A DNA stretch of 7,402 bases, from assembly GCA_041666125.1 (NCBI GenBank), contig JBAYHN010000065.1, positions 1 through 7,402 of the forward strand, in the 5' to 3' direction. Source of the stretch: JBAYHN01 sp041666125 (GTDB lineage Bacteria > Patescibacteriota > Gracilibacteria > UBA1369 > UM-FILTER-53-11). Each line of letters opens with the position of its first letter. Position 1 is the stretch's first letter. Below the pieces are notes generated by a model that saw only the letters and a list, made by a program, of their open reading frames with translations, had not been told where the DNA came from and did not search any database. Below, in pieces: positions 1-5,619 of this stretch. Made by a program: the position numbers and the translations under genes.

Positions 1-251
1 TCTGCTCCAAATGCAAAGAAGTTTACCCTGCATTTTACAAGGGCACCTCATGTGAGAAATGTGGCGGCGAACTAACCACTCGCGCAGACGACAACGCGGC
101 AAGCATAAAAACACGCTTGGATATTTTCTACAAAGAAACACTGCCCGTAATAGAAGGATGGAAAACAAAGGGCAATATGATTTCCTTAAAAGGTGATGCT
201 CCAATAGAAGATGTAACTCGCGAATTATTCCAAAAACTTAAAATCAATTAA
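1..251 (+). CDS. adk: Adenylate kinase, C-terminal part (5' end outside window)
   Basis: Adenylate kinase interconverts ATP + AMP and 2 ADP in the cytoplasm. The visible frame begins at base 3 and encodes 82 residues before a TAA stop. It opens in the LID domain with a zinc-finger pattern, C-S-K-C, twelve residues, then C-E-K-C-G-G-E-L. This is followed by T-R-A-D-D-N, where the Arg and Asp pair match the family's R-x-D-D segment that closes over substrate. Next comes the helix R-L-D-I-F-Y-K-E-T-L-P-V-I, typical of Adk C-termini. The four-cysteine LID is the zinc form found in Gram-positive and many other bacteria; its inter-knuckle loop (12 residues) is shorter than the 16 of Bacillus-type enzymes. 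The P-loop and AMP site lie upstream of the window. The position just before map agrees with the classic secY-adk-map-infA order, here interrupted by one extra gene. Confidence 0.93.
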   Translation, partial: CSKCKEVYPAFYKGTSCEKCGGELTTRADDNAASIKTRLDIFYKETLPVIEGWKTKGNMISLKGDAPIEDVTRELFQKLKIN

Positions 252-280
252 ATAACTATTTATTTTTTTACCCCATTAAT

Positions 281-970
281 ATGAAAAAATTTATACTCCC
301 GGCAATTATGGTTATAGCTTTAACCGGAACACTAAGCGCTTGCACGGTTTATGAAGATATTGCTACCGACGCTACCGAACAGGCAAAACCTTTAACTTAC
401 ACAAGCGCAAAATACAACCTTTCATTTGAATATCCTTTAAATTATAAAGTTGAAGAAATCACAGGAGGATTGGCAATTTATGATACTACTGCAAATCCAA
501 CTACACCACGCACAAATATGTTGGTAAAAACAAAGACTCTCGACGAGGTTACAGCTGAACTCAAAGCAGGCGTGGATATTAAATTAAAAGAAGAAGGCAT
601 TGTGGCTCTTGCCAGTGGAACAAGTGCAAAAAAACTAATTTTCACTACAACCGGAGGAATGATGAGTGCTGGAGTAGATTTTATTTATTACGTCATGACA
701 GCCGGATCAAACGTTTTTGTTTTCCAAGGAGATGTTGGCGACGGAACAAACGAGAAAATCTTCAAATCTGTAAGTTTTATAGCTCCAACGGCAGTCACAG
801 AGAAAAAGCCTGAAGAAAAAACTACAGAAACAACAGTAGACAAGAAAACGGAGGAAACTGCCAAAGAAACTCAAAAACCGGTGGAAGAGGAAAAGAAAGT
901 CGACGAGACAAAGGCCCCAGATGCAACCGTAACTCCGGCTGCAGTAGCTCCATCTTTAGAAGTTAAATAA
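281..970 (+). CDS. Predicted lipoprotein with small extracytoplasmic domain and charged tail
   Basis: I do not recognise a named family. Residues 1-21 form a lipoprotein signal: basic M-K-K, a hydrophobic run, then lipobox L-S-A-C with the lipidated Cys at 21. After a short linker, residues about 38-168 look like one compact alpha/beta domain, opening Y-T-S-A-K-Y-N-L-S-F-E-Y-P and closing with K-I-F-K-S-V-S-F-I. This start-and-end pattern resembles the PsbP/DUF1795-like small domains common on exported bacterial proteins, but that is an impression, not a search result. Residues about 170-229 are a Lys/Glu/Thr/Pro-rich, probably disordered tail ending in an Ala/Pro/Val stretch. I infer that it is anchored at the outer face of the cytoplasmic membrane. 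It sits 29 bases after adk and 20 before map with no evident own promoter, so it is probably co-transcribed with translation genes. The ATG has no Shine-Dalgarno; it was chosen because the signal peptide begins directly there. Confidence 0.8.
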   Translation: MKKFILPAIMVIALTGTLSACTVYEDIATDATEQAKPLTYTSAKYNLSFEYPLNYKVEEITGGLAIYDTTANPTTPRTNMLVKTKTLDEVTAELKAGVDIKLKEEGIVALASGTSAKKLIFTTTGGMMSAGVDFIYYVMTAGSNVFVFQGDVGDGTNEKIFKSVSFIAPTAVTEKKPEEKTTETTVDKKTEETAKETQKPVEEEKKVDETKAPDATVTPAAVAPSLEVK

Positions 971-990
971 AGAAATCCACCTTATATACC

Positions 991-1767
991 ATGGTTAATC
1001 ACAAAACCCCTGAACAGATTGCCGCAATGCGTGAAGGAGGCAAAATTCTTGCTGAAATTCTTCATGAATTGGCGCTTGCTGCGCGTCCCGGAATAAGCAC
1101 CGCAGACCTTAATATAAAAGCTGAGGCTGCAATGGCTCGCTTTGGTGTAGATCCCTCTTTTAAAGGCTACCACGGCTTCCCTGCTTCGATCTGCACAGCC
1201 ATTAACGAAGAAGTTGTTCATGGAATTCCAGGCAAACGCACGCTTGATGATGGAGACATCATTAGTATAGATTGCGGAATAATTCACAAAGGAATGCATA
1301 CCGACGCCGCCGTTGCTGTGATGATCGGAAAAGTAGATCCAAAAGTAGTAGATTTTGTAAAAACGACTCAGCTGGCGTTAGAAAAAGCAATTTCGGTAAT
1401 AAAACCGGGCAACTACGTCGGCGACATAGGCTTTGCAATTCAAAACCTAGTCGAAAGCCGTGGCTACAGCATAGTTCGCGAATATACCGGACACGGAGTA
1501 GGAGTAAACCTCCATGAATCTCCGGAAATTCCAAATTTTGGCACAAAGGGCAAAGGCGTAATGCTGGTGCCAGGCATGACTCTCGCAATTGAACCAATCA
1601 TCGCAATGGGAAAGCGGTTTGCTGACACTTTAAAGGACGACTGGACGGTTATTACGCGCGATGGACTACCCGCCTGCCAAATTGAGCACACCGTTGTCAT
1701 AAACGCATCAGGTTGTGAAGTTTTGACAAAGTATAGCGGCAACATAAACAGCGTTTACCCGCAATAG
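991..1767 (+). CDS. map: Methionine aminopeptidase, type I
   Basis: Removes the initiator methionine from nascent proteins at the ribosome exit, a metal-dependent cytoplasmic reaction. The 258-residue length is normal for the short type I enzyme with no zinc-finger N-terminal extension. All five metal ligands are readable: D94 (in S-I-D-C-G), D105 (H-T-D-A-A), H168 (G-H-G-V-G), E201 (A-I-E-P-I) and E232 (Q-I-E-H-T). They lie three positions before their E. coli counterparts. The substrate-handling histidines H77 (V-V-H-G-I-P-G) and H175 (L-H-E-S-P) are also present, so the enzyme should be active. The start M-V-N-H-K-T-P-E-Q-I aligns with the usual N-terminus. No upstream Shine-Dalgarno is visible. 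Its usual neighbours adk and infA flank it here, with the lipoprotein gene inserted on the adk side. Confidence 0.97.
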   Translation: MVNHKTPEQIAAMREGGKILAEILHELALAARPGISTADLNIKAEAAMARFGVDPSFKGYHGFPASICTAINEEVVHGIPGKRTLDDGDIISIDCGIIHKGMHTDAAVAVMIGKVDPKVVDFVKTTQLALEKAISVIKPGNYVGDIGFAIQNLVESRGYSIVREYTGHGVGVNLHESPEIPNFGTKGKGVMLVPGMTLAIEPIIAMGKRFADTLKDDWTVITRDGLPACQIEHTVVINASGCEVLTKYSGNINSVYPQ

Positions 1768-1851
1768 ATTCTAGCTTTTAGCTTGCTTCCTGAGAAGCTT
1801 TTGGTTAATATCCACTTTGCTTTCTTAGAAAATAGTATTTCGATATAAATT
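1768..1851 (+). other. Largest intergenic gap (map-infA), weak hairpin only
   Basis: This 84-base spacer is the widest non-coding stretch in the window and so the likeliest place for an internal promoter or partial terminator. It holds a small hairpin, GCTTC-CTGA-GAAGC at 1785-1798, followed by TTTT (1799-1802): a 5-bp stem and short T run, too weak to call a terminator with confidence. AGCTTTT occurs twice (1773-1779 and 1796-1802). AT-rich hexamers such as TAGTAT (1833-1838) and TATAAA (1844-1849) could serve as -10 boxes, but none has a good -35 partner at 16-18 bases. Confidence 0.3.
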
Positions 1852-2085
1852 ATGCCTAAGGGCAACAAAATTGAAGTAGATGGTGTTGTTACGGAGATTC
1901 TTCCGGGAGCACAATTCACAATTAAGATCACCGACCCAAATTATCCTGAGAATTTCATTATTCGCGGATACATATCAGGGAAGATGAGGATGAACTACAT
2001 TCGAATTATTCCGGGAGACCGGGTAAAAGTTGAACTTGAGCCTTACGATATAACTAAAGGACGTATAACTTATCGCTACAAATAA
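1852..2085 (+). CDS. infA: Translation initiation factor IF-1
   Basis: IF-1 is a single OB-fold protein that occupies the 30S A site during initiation with IF-2 and IF-3. The 77-residue product carries the family core: G-V-V-T-E-I-L-P near the N-terminus, then I-S-G-K-M-R-M-N-Y-I-R-I (41-52), P-G-D-R-V-K-V-E-L (54-62) and the terminal P-Y-D-I-T-K-G-R-I. It is slightly longer than the usual 71-73 residues. Compared from memory with E. coli and Thermus IF-1, the extra length falls around residues 27-35 (T-D-P-N-Y-P-E-N-F), between strands beta2 and beta3, and amounts to about five residues. Otherwise the rRNA-contacting segments look normal. It lies 3 bases before rpmJ, the standard infA-rpmJ pairing. 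The start is the natural N-terminus M-P-K-G-N-K-I. Confidence 0.96.
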   Translation: MPKGNKIEVDGVVTEILPGAQFTIKITDPNYPENFIIRGYISGKMRMNYIRIIPGDRVKVELEPYDITKGRITYRYK

Positions 2086-2088
2086 TTT

Positions 2089-2202
2089 ATGAAAGTCAGA
2101 GCATCAGTAAAGCCAATCTGTGATAAATGCAAAGTTATACGCCGCAAGGGAAAGGTGCGCGTTATTTGCGTCACTGCCAAGCACAAACAAAGACAAGGGT
2201 AA
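2089..2202 (+). CDS. rpmJ: 50S ribosomal protein L36 (bL36)
   Basis: This short gene encodes 37 residues beginning M-K-V-R-A-S-V-K-P and ending K-H-K-Q-R-Q-G, unmistakably bL36. It binds 23S rRNA in the large subunit and is one of the smallest ribosomal proteins. The zinc-binding C-x2-C-x12-C-x4-H set is intact (C11, C14, C27, H32), so this is the zinc-dependent form. The total length and the spacing before the histidine match the 37-residue Thermus type rather than the 38-residue E. coli type. The gene follows infA by only 3 bases, so translation is probably coupled through re-initiation. A 58-base spacer with a hairpin separates it from rpsM. Confidence 0.97.
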   Translation: MKVRASVKPICDKCKVIRRKGKVRVICVTAKHKQRQG

Positions 2203-2208
2203 TTTACC

Positions 2209-2235
2209 GCTATGCTAAAGTGGCATGGCATTTTT
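2209..2235 (+). terminator. Hairpin plus T run between rpmJ and rpsM: leaky terminator or S4-responsive leader
   Basis: GCTATGC (2209-2215) pairs with GCATGGC (2223-2229), giving a 7-bp stem with one T-G wobble and a 7-base loop TAAAGTG. It is followed by A and TTTTT (2231-2235). This is the best stem-loop I can find in the window and has the shape of a modest intrinsic terminator. The operon clearly continues (rpsM-rpsK-rpsD-rpoA), so full termination would be surprising; attenuation, RNA processing or a ribosomal-protein binding site are alternatives. In E. coli, S4 (encoded here by rpsD, further down) represses the alpha operon by binding the leader just before rpsM, the same place. A tandem ATTCTAA repeat follows at 2236-2249. 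The function is inference. Confidence 0.4.
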
Positions 2236-2260
2236 ATTCTAAATTCTAAAATCTCACAAC

Positions 2261-2635
2261 ATGGCACGTATTGCAGGAGTTAACATCCCAGACCAAAAAA
2301 GAATAGAAGCCGGACTTACATTGGTTTATGGCATCGGCAAAAGCCTGTCACGAAAGATGCTAAAGAGCATCAATATAAGTTTCGATACAAGAGTAAAAGA
2401 TTTAACTGAAATCGATTTAAATAAAATTCGCGAGTGCATTGCAAAGATTCCGGCCGAAGGTGATTTGAGACGAAAAATGCAGTTGGACATCAAACGTTTA
2501 CAAGAAATTGGCTGCTACAGAGGTGCAAGACACCGCAGGAGGTTGCCAGTACGCGGACAGCGCACAAAAACGAATGCCAGAACAAGAAAAGGCAGACGTA
2601 TGACAGTTGCAAACAAGAAACAAGTAACCAAATAA
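2261..2635 (+). CDS. rpsM: 30S ribosomal protein S13 (uS13)
   Basis: S13 sits in the head of the small subunit, forms bridges to the large subunit and touches P-site tRNA with its C-terminal tail. The product has 124 residues, a normal length. Signature segments are the start M-A-R-I-A-G-V-N-I-P, the helix-hairpin-helix Y-G-I-G-K-S near residue 25, E-G-D-L-R-R-K in the middle, and the tail motif G-C-Y-R-G-A-R-H-R-R-R-L-P-V-R-G-Q-R-T-K-T-N. The usual K-G-P-R-K-T-V near the end reads K-G-R-R-M-T-V, replacing a commonly conserved proline. The gene opens the alpha-operon block and is 19 bases from rpsK. There is no Shine-Dalgarno; the spacer before the ATG is C/A/T-rich. Confidence 0.98.
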   Translation: MARIAGVNIPDQKRIEAGLTLVYGIGKSLSRKMLKSINISFDTRVKDLTEIDLNKIRECIAKIPAEGDLRRKMQLDIKRLQEIGCYRGARHRRRLPVRGQRTKTNARTRKGRRMTVANKKQVTK

Positions 2636-2654
2636 TAATTAATTTAACAATAAA

Positions 2655-3128
2655 ATGGCCGAAGAACAGAAAAAAACTGAACCGGAAAAGGTAGCTACTC
2701 CAGTTGCAGCAGAAGGCGCAAAAGAAGTAGAGGGTGATAAGAAAATCAAAGCCGTTAAGAAAAAGAAGGGCAAGAAAAAGACTGTGCTAGAAGCAAACGT
2801 AAATATTCAAGCAAGTTATAACAATACAATAGTTACGGTTACTGAAATCAATGGTGACGTTATATGCTGGGCTTCATCCGGTGCTTGTGGATTTAAAGGG
2901 ACTAGAAAAGCCACTCCATACGCCGCATCCGTAGCGGTAGAAACAGCTTTAAATAAAGCAAAATTACTTGGCGTTGAACGCGTACACATTTCCACAAGAG
3001 GCACTGGAACTGGACGTGATCAGGCTCTCCGCGCTGTTGCAGCAAGTGGACTTTCAATTGAGTCTATCTCCGATCGCACTGCAACTGCTCACAATGGATG
3101 CAGAGCAAGAAAAGCTCGAAGAATATAA
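2655..3128 (+). CDS. rpsK: 30S ribosomal protein S11 (uS11) with basic N-terminal extension
   Basis: S11 lines the platform of the small subunit near the mRNA exit and the E-site codon. The core begins near residue 45 (L-E-A-N-V-N-I-Q-A-S-Y-N-N-T-I-V-T-V-T) and runs to the C-terminal H-N-G-C-R. The product has 157 residues against about 125-130 in the family. The excess is residues 1-44, Glu/Lys/Ala-rich at first and then nearly pure Lys (K-K-K-K-G-K-K-K), probably disordered. Two usually invariant proline motifs are altered: the loop normally G-P-G-P-G-R reads G-T-G-T-G-R (116-121), and D-V-T-P-I-P-H-N-G-C-R-P-P reads D-R-T-A-T-A-H-N-G-C-R-A-R (140-152). The frame is open and the rest is well conserved, so I regard it as functional. 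No in-frame start nearer the core gives a normal S11 N-terminus. Confidence 0.97.
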   Translation: MAEEQKKTEPEKVATPVAAEGAKEVEGDKKIKAVKKKKGKKKTVLEANVNIQASYNNTIVTVTEINGDVICWASSGACGFKGTRKATPYAASVAVETALNKAKLLGVERVHISTRGTGTGRDQALRAVAASGLSIESISDRTATAHNGCRARKARRI

Positions 3129-3166
3129 TAAAAATCACTCTACTAACTATTTAATTACAAATCACT

Positions 3167-3772
3167 ATGGGTCGTTATTTAGGACCAATATGCCGCCTAT
3201 GCAGAAGAGAAGGGATGAAACTCTGCGACAAGCACAAATGTGCAACTTTACGCAGAAATTATCCACCTGGCATGCATGGACAAGACAGACAGGGCAAACC
3301 ATCTGATTATTCCAAGCAGTTGCGTGAAAAACAGAAGGCTCGCCGCATTTTTGGAATTTCCGAAAAGCAAATTCAACGTTATTACAAAAATGCAATTGCC
3401 AGTAAAGAAGAGTCCGGCGCAGAACTTATTCGTCAGTTCGAAACAAGATTCGACAACGTCATTTTTAGATCGGGATTTGCTTCAACAAGAAGACAGGCCC
3501 GTCAATTTGTTACACACAGAATGTTCAATTTGAATGGTAAGAGAGTAAGCGTTCCGTCTGCTCAACTTAAAGCCGGTGACATTTTCGAAGTCAGGGAAAA
3601 ATCCAAAACAAATCCCCTCTTTGCAAGCTTTGCAAAGAAAAAGGCAATTCAACCAAAATGGATCAAGACCGATCCAATCAAGCTTCAGGGCCAAGTGATA
3701 AATAAGCCTGCCAAAGAAGATTTGGAGCAAGCTATTGTCCCACAAATGATTATTGAATTCTATTCCCGTTAA
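3167..3772 (+). CDS. rpsD: 30S ribosomal protein S4 (uS4), zinc-binding type
   Basis: S4 is a primary 16S rRNA-binding protein that nucleates 30S assembly and helps form the mRNA entry tunnel. The 201-residue length is typical. The N-terminus M-G-R-Y-L-G-P-I-C-R-L-C-R-R-E-G, together with C20 and C25, gives a four-cysteine set (C9, C12, C20, C25) like the zinc site of Thermus S4. The loop between the cysteine pairs is about six residues shorter than in Thermus. The motif Y-P-P-G-M-H-G follows. The S4 RNA-binding domain is around residues 90-155 (R-L/F-D-N-V-I-F-R-S-G-F-A, R-R-Q-A-R-Q-F-V-T-H, N-G-K-R-V). In E. coli, S4 is the alpha-operon repressor and is encoded inside the operon it controls, as here. 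A CCCG/CGGG mini-inverted repeat spans the stop codon. No Shine-Dalgarno precedes the ATG. Confidence 0.98.
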   Translation: MGRYLGPICRLCRREGMKLCDKHKCATLRRNYPPGMHGQDRQGKPSDYSKQLREKQKARRIFGISEKQIQRYYKNAIASKEESGAELIRQFETRFDNVIFRSGFASTRRQARQFVTHRMFNLNGKRVSVPSAQLKAGDIFEVREKSKTNPLFASFAKKKAIQPKWIKTDPIKLQGQVINKPAKEDLEQAIVPQMIIEFYSR

Positions 3773-3813
3773 AGTCCGGGCGTAGATCTTACTTATTTTT
3801 TTTCCACATTTTT

Positions 3814-4788
3814 ATGCATCAGATACAAGAAGAAATTGGAATCCCAAAAATCAAGATTCAGAGGATTTCCGACTCTCACGCAGTGTTTACGGTGAGCCCG
3901 CTTCCTACTGGATATGGCATGACTGTGGGAAATGCTTTCAGGAGAGTTTTGCTGTCCTCTATACCAGGCGCTGCTCCTTCTGGAGTAAGAATAGATGGAG
4001 TAAGTTACGAATATGCCACTGTTAAAGGCGTAAAAGATACTGTATTGGATATCATTCTTAACCTTAAACAGCTTCAGCTTAAGAAAACTTCCAAGGAAGT
4101 ATCGGTGGCTGTACTTAAAGCAAACAAAGAAGGTGTTATTTTGGCAAAGAATATTGAATTCCCAAGCGATGTTGAAGTTTTAAATCCAGAGCTATACATC
4201 ACAACTCTAGACAAAGGTGGCAAGCTTAATATGGAAATTCGCATCGAAAAAGGCGTTGGTTACAAATCCATCGCTCAAATGGAAAAAGATGAGACGACTG
4301 CAAATATGATTTGGATTGATGCTTTCTTCTCTCCTGTTAAGAAAGTTAGATATGATGTTGAGCCTACTCGTGTTGGCTCACTTACAAATCTAGATAAGTT
4401 GACTCTGGAAATCATGACAAACGGAGCAATTTCTCCAGAAGATGCTCTTAAATTCTCTTCTAATGTTCTAAAATCATACTTCGGCTTATTCAATGCAGCA
4501 GAAGTTGCTGTTGAGCCGGATTTCATGACGGATGTGACAAAAATCACAGCCAAGGCAAAAGAAGAAGAATCCAAGAAGCCAACTCAGGAGTCATATACTC
4601 CAATTGAAATTTTGGGACTTTCTCCAAGAACGCTAAATGCTTTGATTAATGGCGAGATCGGTTCAATTGAAATGCTAACAAAATGTACAGAAAGCAAGTT
4701 GACCAATCTTCGCGGTTTCGGTAAAAAGGCATTGACCGAAGTACAAGCAGCCCTAGAACCTCGTGGGCTTAAACTTATAGAGGGCTAA
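3814..4788 (+). CDS. rpoA: DNA-directed RNA polymerase subunit alpha
   Basis: Alpha dimerises to nucleate RNA polymerase assembly and uses its C-terminal domain to touch upstream promoter DNA and activators. The 324 residues are normal. The N-terminal domain shows the dimer helix L-P-T-G-Y-G-M-T-V-G-N-A-F-R-R-V-L-L-S-S (30-49) and D-I-I-L-N-L-K-Q-L (79-87). A flexible linker rich in Glu/Lys lies near 245-260. The C-terminal domain (about 261-320) reads P-I-E-I-L-G-L-S-P-R-T-L-N-A-L, then R-G-F-G-K-K-A-L. R272, N275 and K304/K305 align with the E. coli DNA-contacting R265, N268 and K298, so UP-element-like promoter contacts are probably retained. It follows rpsD by 41 bases, which include an eight-T run, and precedes rplQ by 17, the standard rpsD-rpoA-rplQ order. 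No Shine-Dalgarno is visible. Confidence 0.98.
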   Translation: MHQIQEEIGIPKIKIQRISDSHAVFTVSPLPTGYGMTVGNAFRRVLLSSIPGAAPSGVRIDGVSYEYATVKGVKDTVLDIILNLKQLQLKKTSKEVSVAVLKANKEGVILAKNIEFPSDVEVLNPELYITTLDKGGKLNMEIRIEKGVGYKSIAQMEKDETTANMIWIDAFFSPVKKVRYDVEPTRVGSLTNLDKLTLEIMTNGAISPEDALKFSSNVLKSYFGLFNAAEVAVEPDFMTDVTKITAKAKEEESKKPTQESYTPIEILGLSPRTLNALINGEIGSIEMLTKCTESKLTNLRGFGKKALTEVQAALEPRGLKLIEG

Positions 4789-4805
4789 GAAATTTAAACA
4801 CTTTT

Positions 4806-5168
4806 ATGAGACATTTAAAAAAAGTTAAAAAACTAGGACTTAAAAAATCACACAGGGAATCTCTTATTAAAAATTTGGTGCTGTCTCTGGTATTACACGG
4901 AAAACTAAAGACAACTCCAAACCCTGCAAAAGTGCTTGCTGCAAGATTCGGCAGAGTAATGAATTTCCTACAGAATAAAGAAAAACGTGAATTCATCCGC
5001 TTATTGCCTGCTCTATGCGCACCATATTCAAAACAAGATGAACTCGTAAAAATCTTTGATGACTTAAAGGTCAAGTATGCTGGCCGCAAATCTGGTTTTA
5101 CACGCATTACATGCGTAGGTTGCCGCAAAGGTGACAACGCAAAAATTGTATTAATTGAACTTATATGA
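4806..5168 (+). CDS. rplQ: 50S ribosomal protein L17 (bL17)
   Basis: L17 is a bacteria-specific large-subunit protein near the tunnel exit. The 120-residue product starts M-R-H-L-K-K-V-K-K-L-G, contains the family's S-H-R-E-S-L-I-K-N-L-V-L-S-L near residue 15, and ends with the S-G-F-T-R-I-T...R-K-G-D-N-A...I-E-L-I pattern. The length is typical of the short, single-domain form. The stop is TGA, the only one in the window; the protein ends exactly where the family ends, so TGA is a true stop here. Its last bases overlap the rplM start as ATGA, implying translational coupling. A GAGGG lies about 20 bases upstream of the ATG, inside the end of rpoA, too far to act as a normal Shine-Dalgarno. 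Confidence 0.97.
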   Translation: MRHLKKVKKLGLKKSHRESLIKNLVLSLVLHGKLKTTPNPAKVLAARFGRVMNFLQNKEKREFIRLLPALCAPYSKQDELVKIFDDLKVKYAGRKSGFTRITCVGCRKGDNAKIVLIELI

Positions 5169-5611
5169 ATCTAACTGCAAATCAAAAAACATCGATTCCG
5201 GAAGAAAAGCATCTTAAAAAGAAGTGGTTTCTGATGGATGTTAAAGGCAAGCTACTCGGCGACGTGGCAACAAAGATTGCGAATTTACTTCGCGGTAAAG
5301 ATAAGCCACTTTTTACTCCTCAAATTGATTGCGGCGATTACGTTGTTGTAATTAACGCCAAACACATCAAATTGACCGGTAAAAAAATGGATGACAAGAT
5401 GTATTACTGGCATACTCAATATCCGGGTGGAATTAAATCCAGAACAGCAAGACAACTTCTTGATACAAAACCGGAAAAAGTGCTCACAGACGCGGTATAT
5501 GGCATGTTGCCACGCAACAAAACTCGCAAACACTTAATGAGAAAGTTCCACGTTTTCCCAGAAGCAACTCACACACTTATCGCTCAAAATCCTCAAATCA
5601 TTGAACTTTAA
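5165..5611 (+). CDS. rplM: 50S ribosomal protein L13 (uL13)
   Basis: L13 is an early-assembly protein of the large subunit. The 148-residue product shows the family layout: K-K-K-W-F-L-M-D-V-K-G-K-L-L-G near residues 18-32, A-N-L-L-R-G-K-D-K, the D-C-G-D-Y-V-V-V-I-N-A segment (55-65), K-M-Y-Y-W-H-T-Q-Y-P-G-G, and G-M-L-P-R-N-K-T-R near residue 113. The N-terminal 17 residues before the core are a little variable but not unusual. The ATG overlaps the rplQ stop by four bases, and the in-frame product from this start matches family length. It is followed by rpsI after 8 bases, the conserved rplM-rpsI pair. The pair is attached directly to rplQ here, without the intervening transporter and truA genes seen in Firmicutes. 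Confidence 0.97.
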   Translation: MNLTANQKTSIPEEKHLKKKWFLMDVKGKLLGDVATKIANLLRGKDKPLFTPQIDCGDYVVVINAKHIKLTGKKMDDKMYYWHTQYPGGIKSRTARQLLDTKPEKVLTDAVYGMLPRNKTRKHLMRKFHVFPEATHTLIAQNPQIIEL

Positions 5612-5619
5612 AATTATCT

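Noticed and set aside
250..269. AAATAA-CTAT-TTATTT hairpin with seven T's at the end of adk, resembling a terminator
   Set aside because: The six-pair stem is made only of A-T pairs and includes part of the stop codon, so it is too unstable to be a credible intrinsic terminator.
1785..1802. GCTTC/GAAGC hairpin with TTTT after map as a terminator
   Set aside because: Only five pairs and four T's, and the next gene follows closely in the same conserved operon. Mentioned under the gap but not called.
1801..1849. Promoter for infA from TTGGTT or TTGCTT with TAGTAT or TATAAA
   Set aside because: The spacings between these hexamers are 20 or more bases (or the wrong order), outside 16-18, and such hexamers are expected by chance in AT-rich DNA.
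3765..3803. CCCG/CGGG inverted repeat across the rpsD stop plus an eight-T run before rpoA as a terminator
   Set aside because: The four-pair stem lies about 15 bases from the T run, and rpsD-rpoA co-transcription is the general rule. No stable hairpin abuts the T's.
5166..5168. Alternative genetic code with TGA as glycine, as in some Patescibacteria
   Set aside because: TGA ends rplQ exactly at the family's usual C-terminus (I-E-L-I), and no TGA interrupts any other gene in the window.
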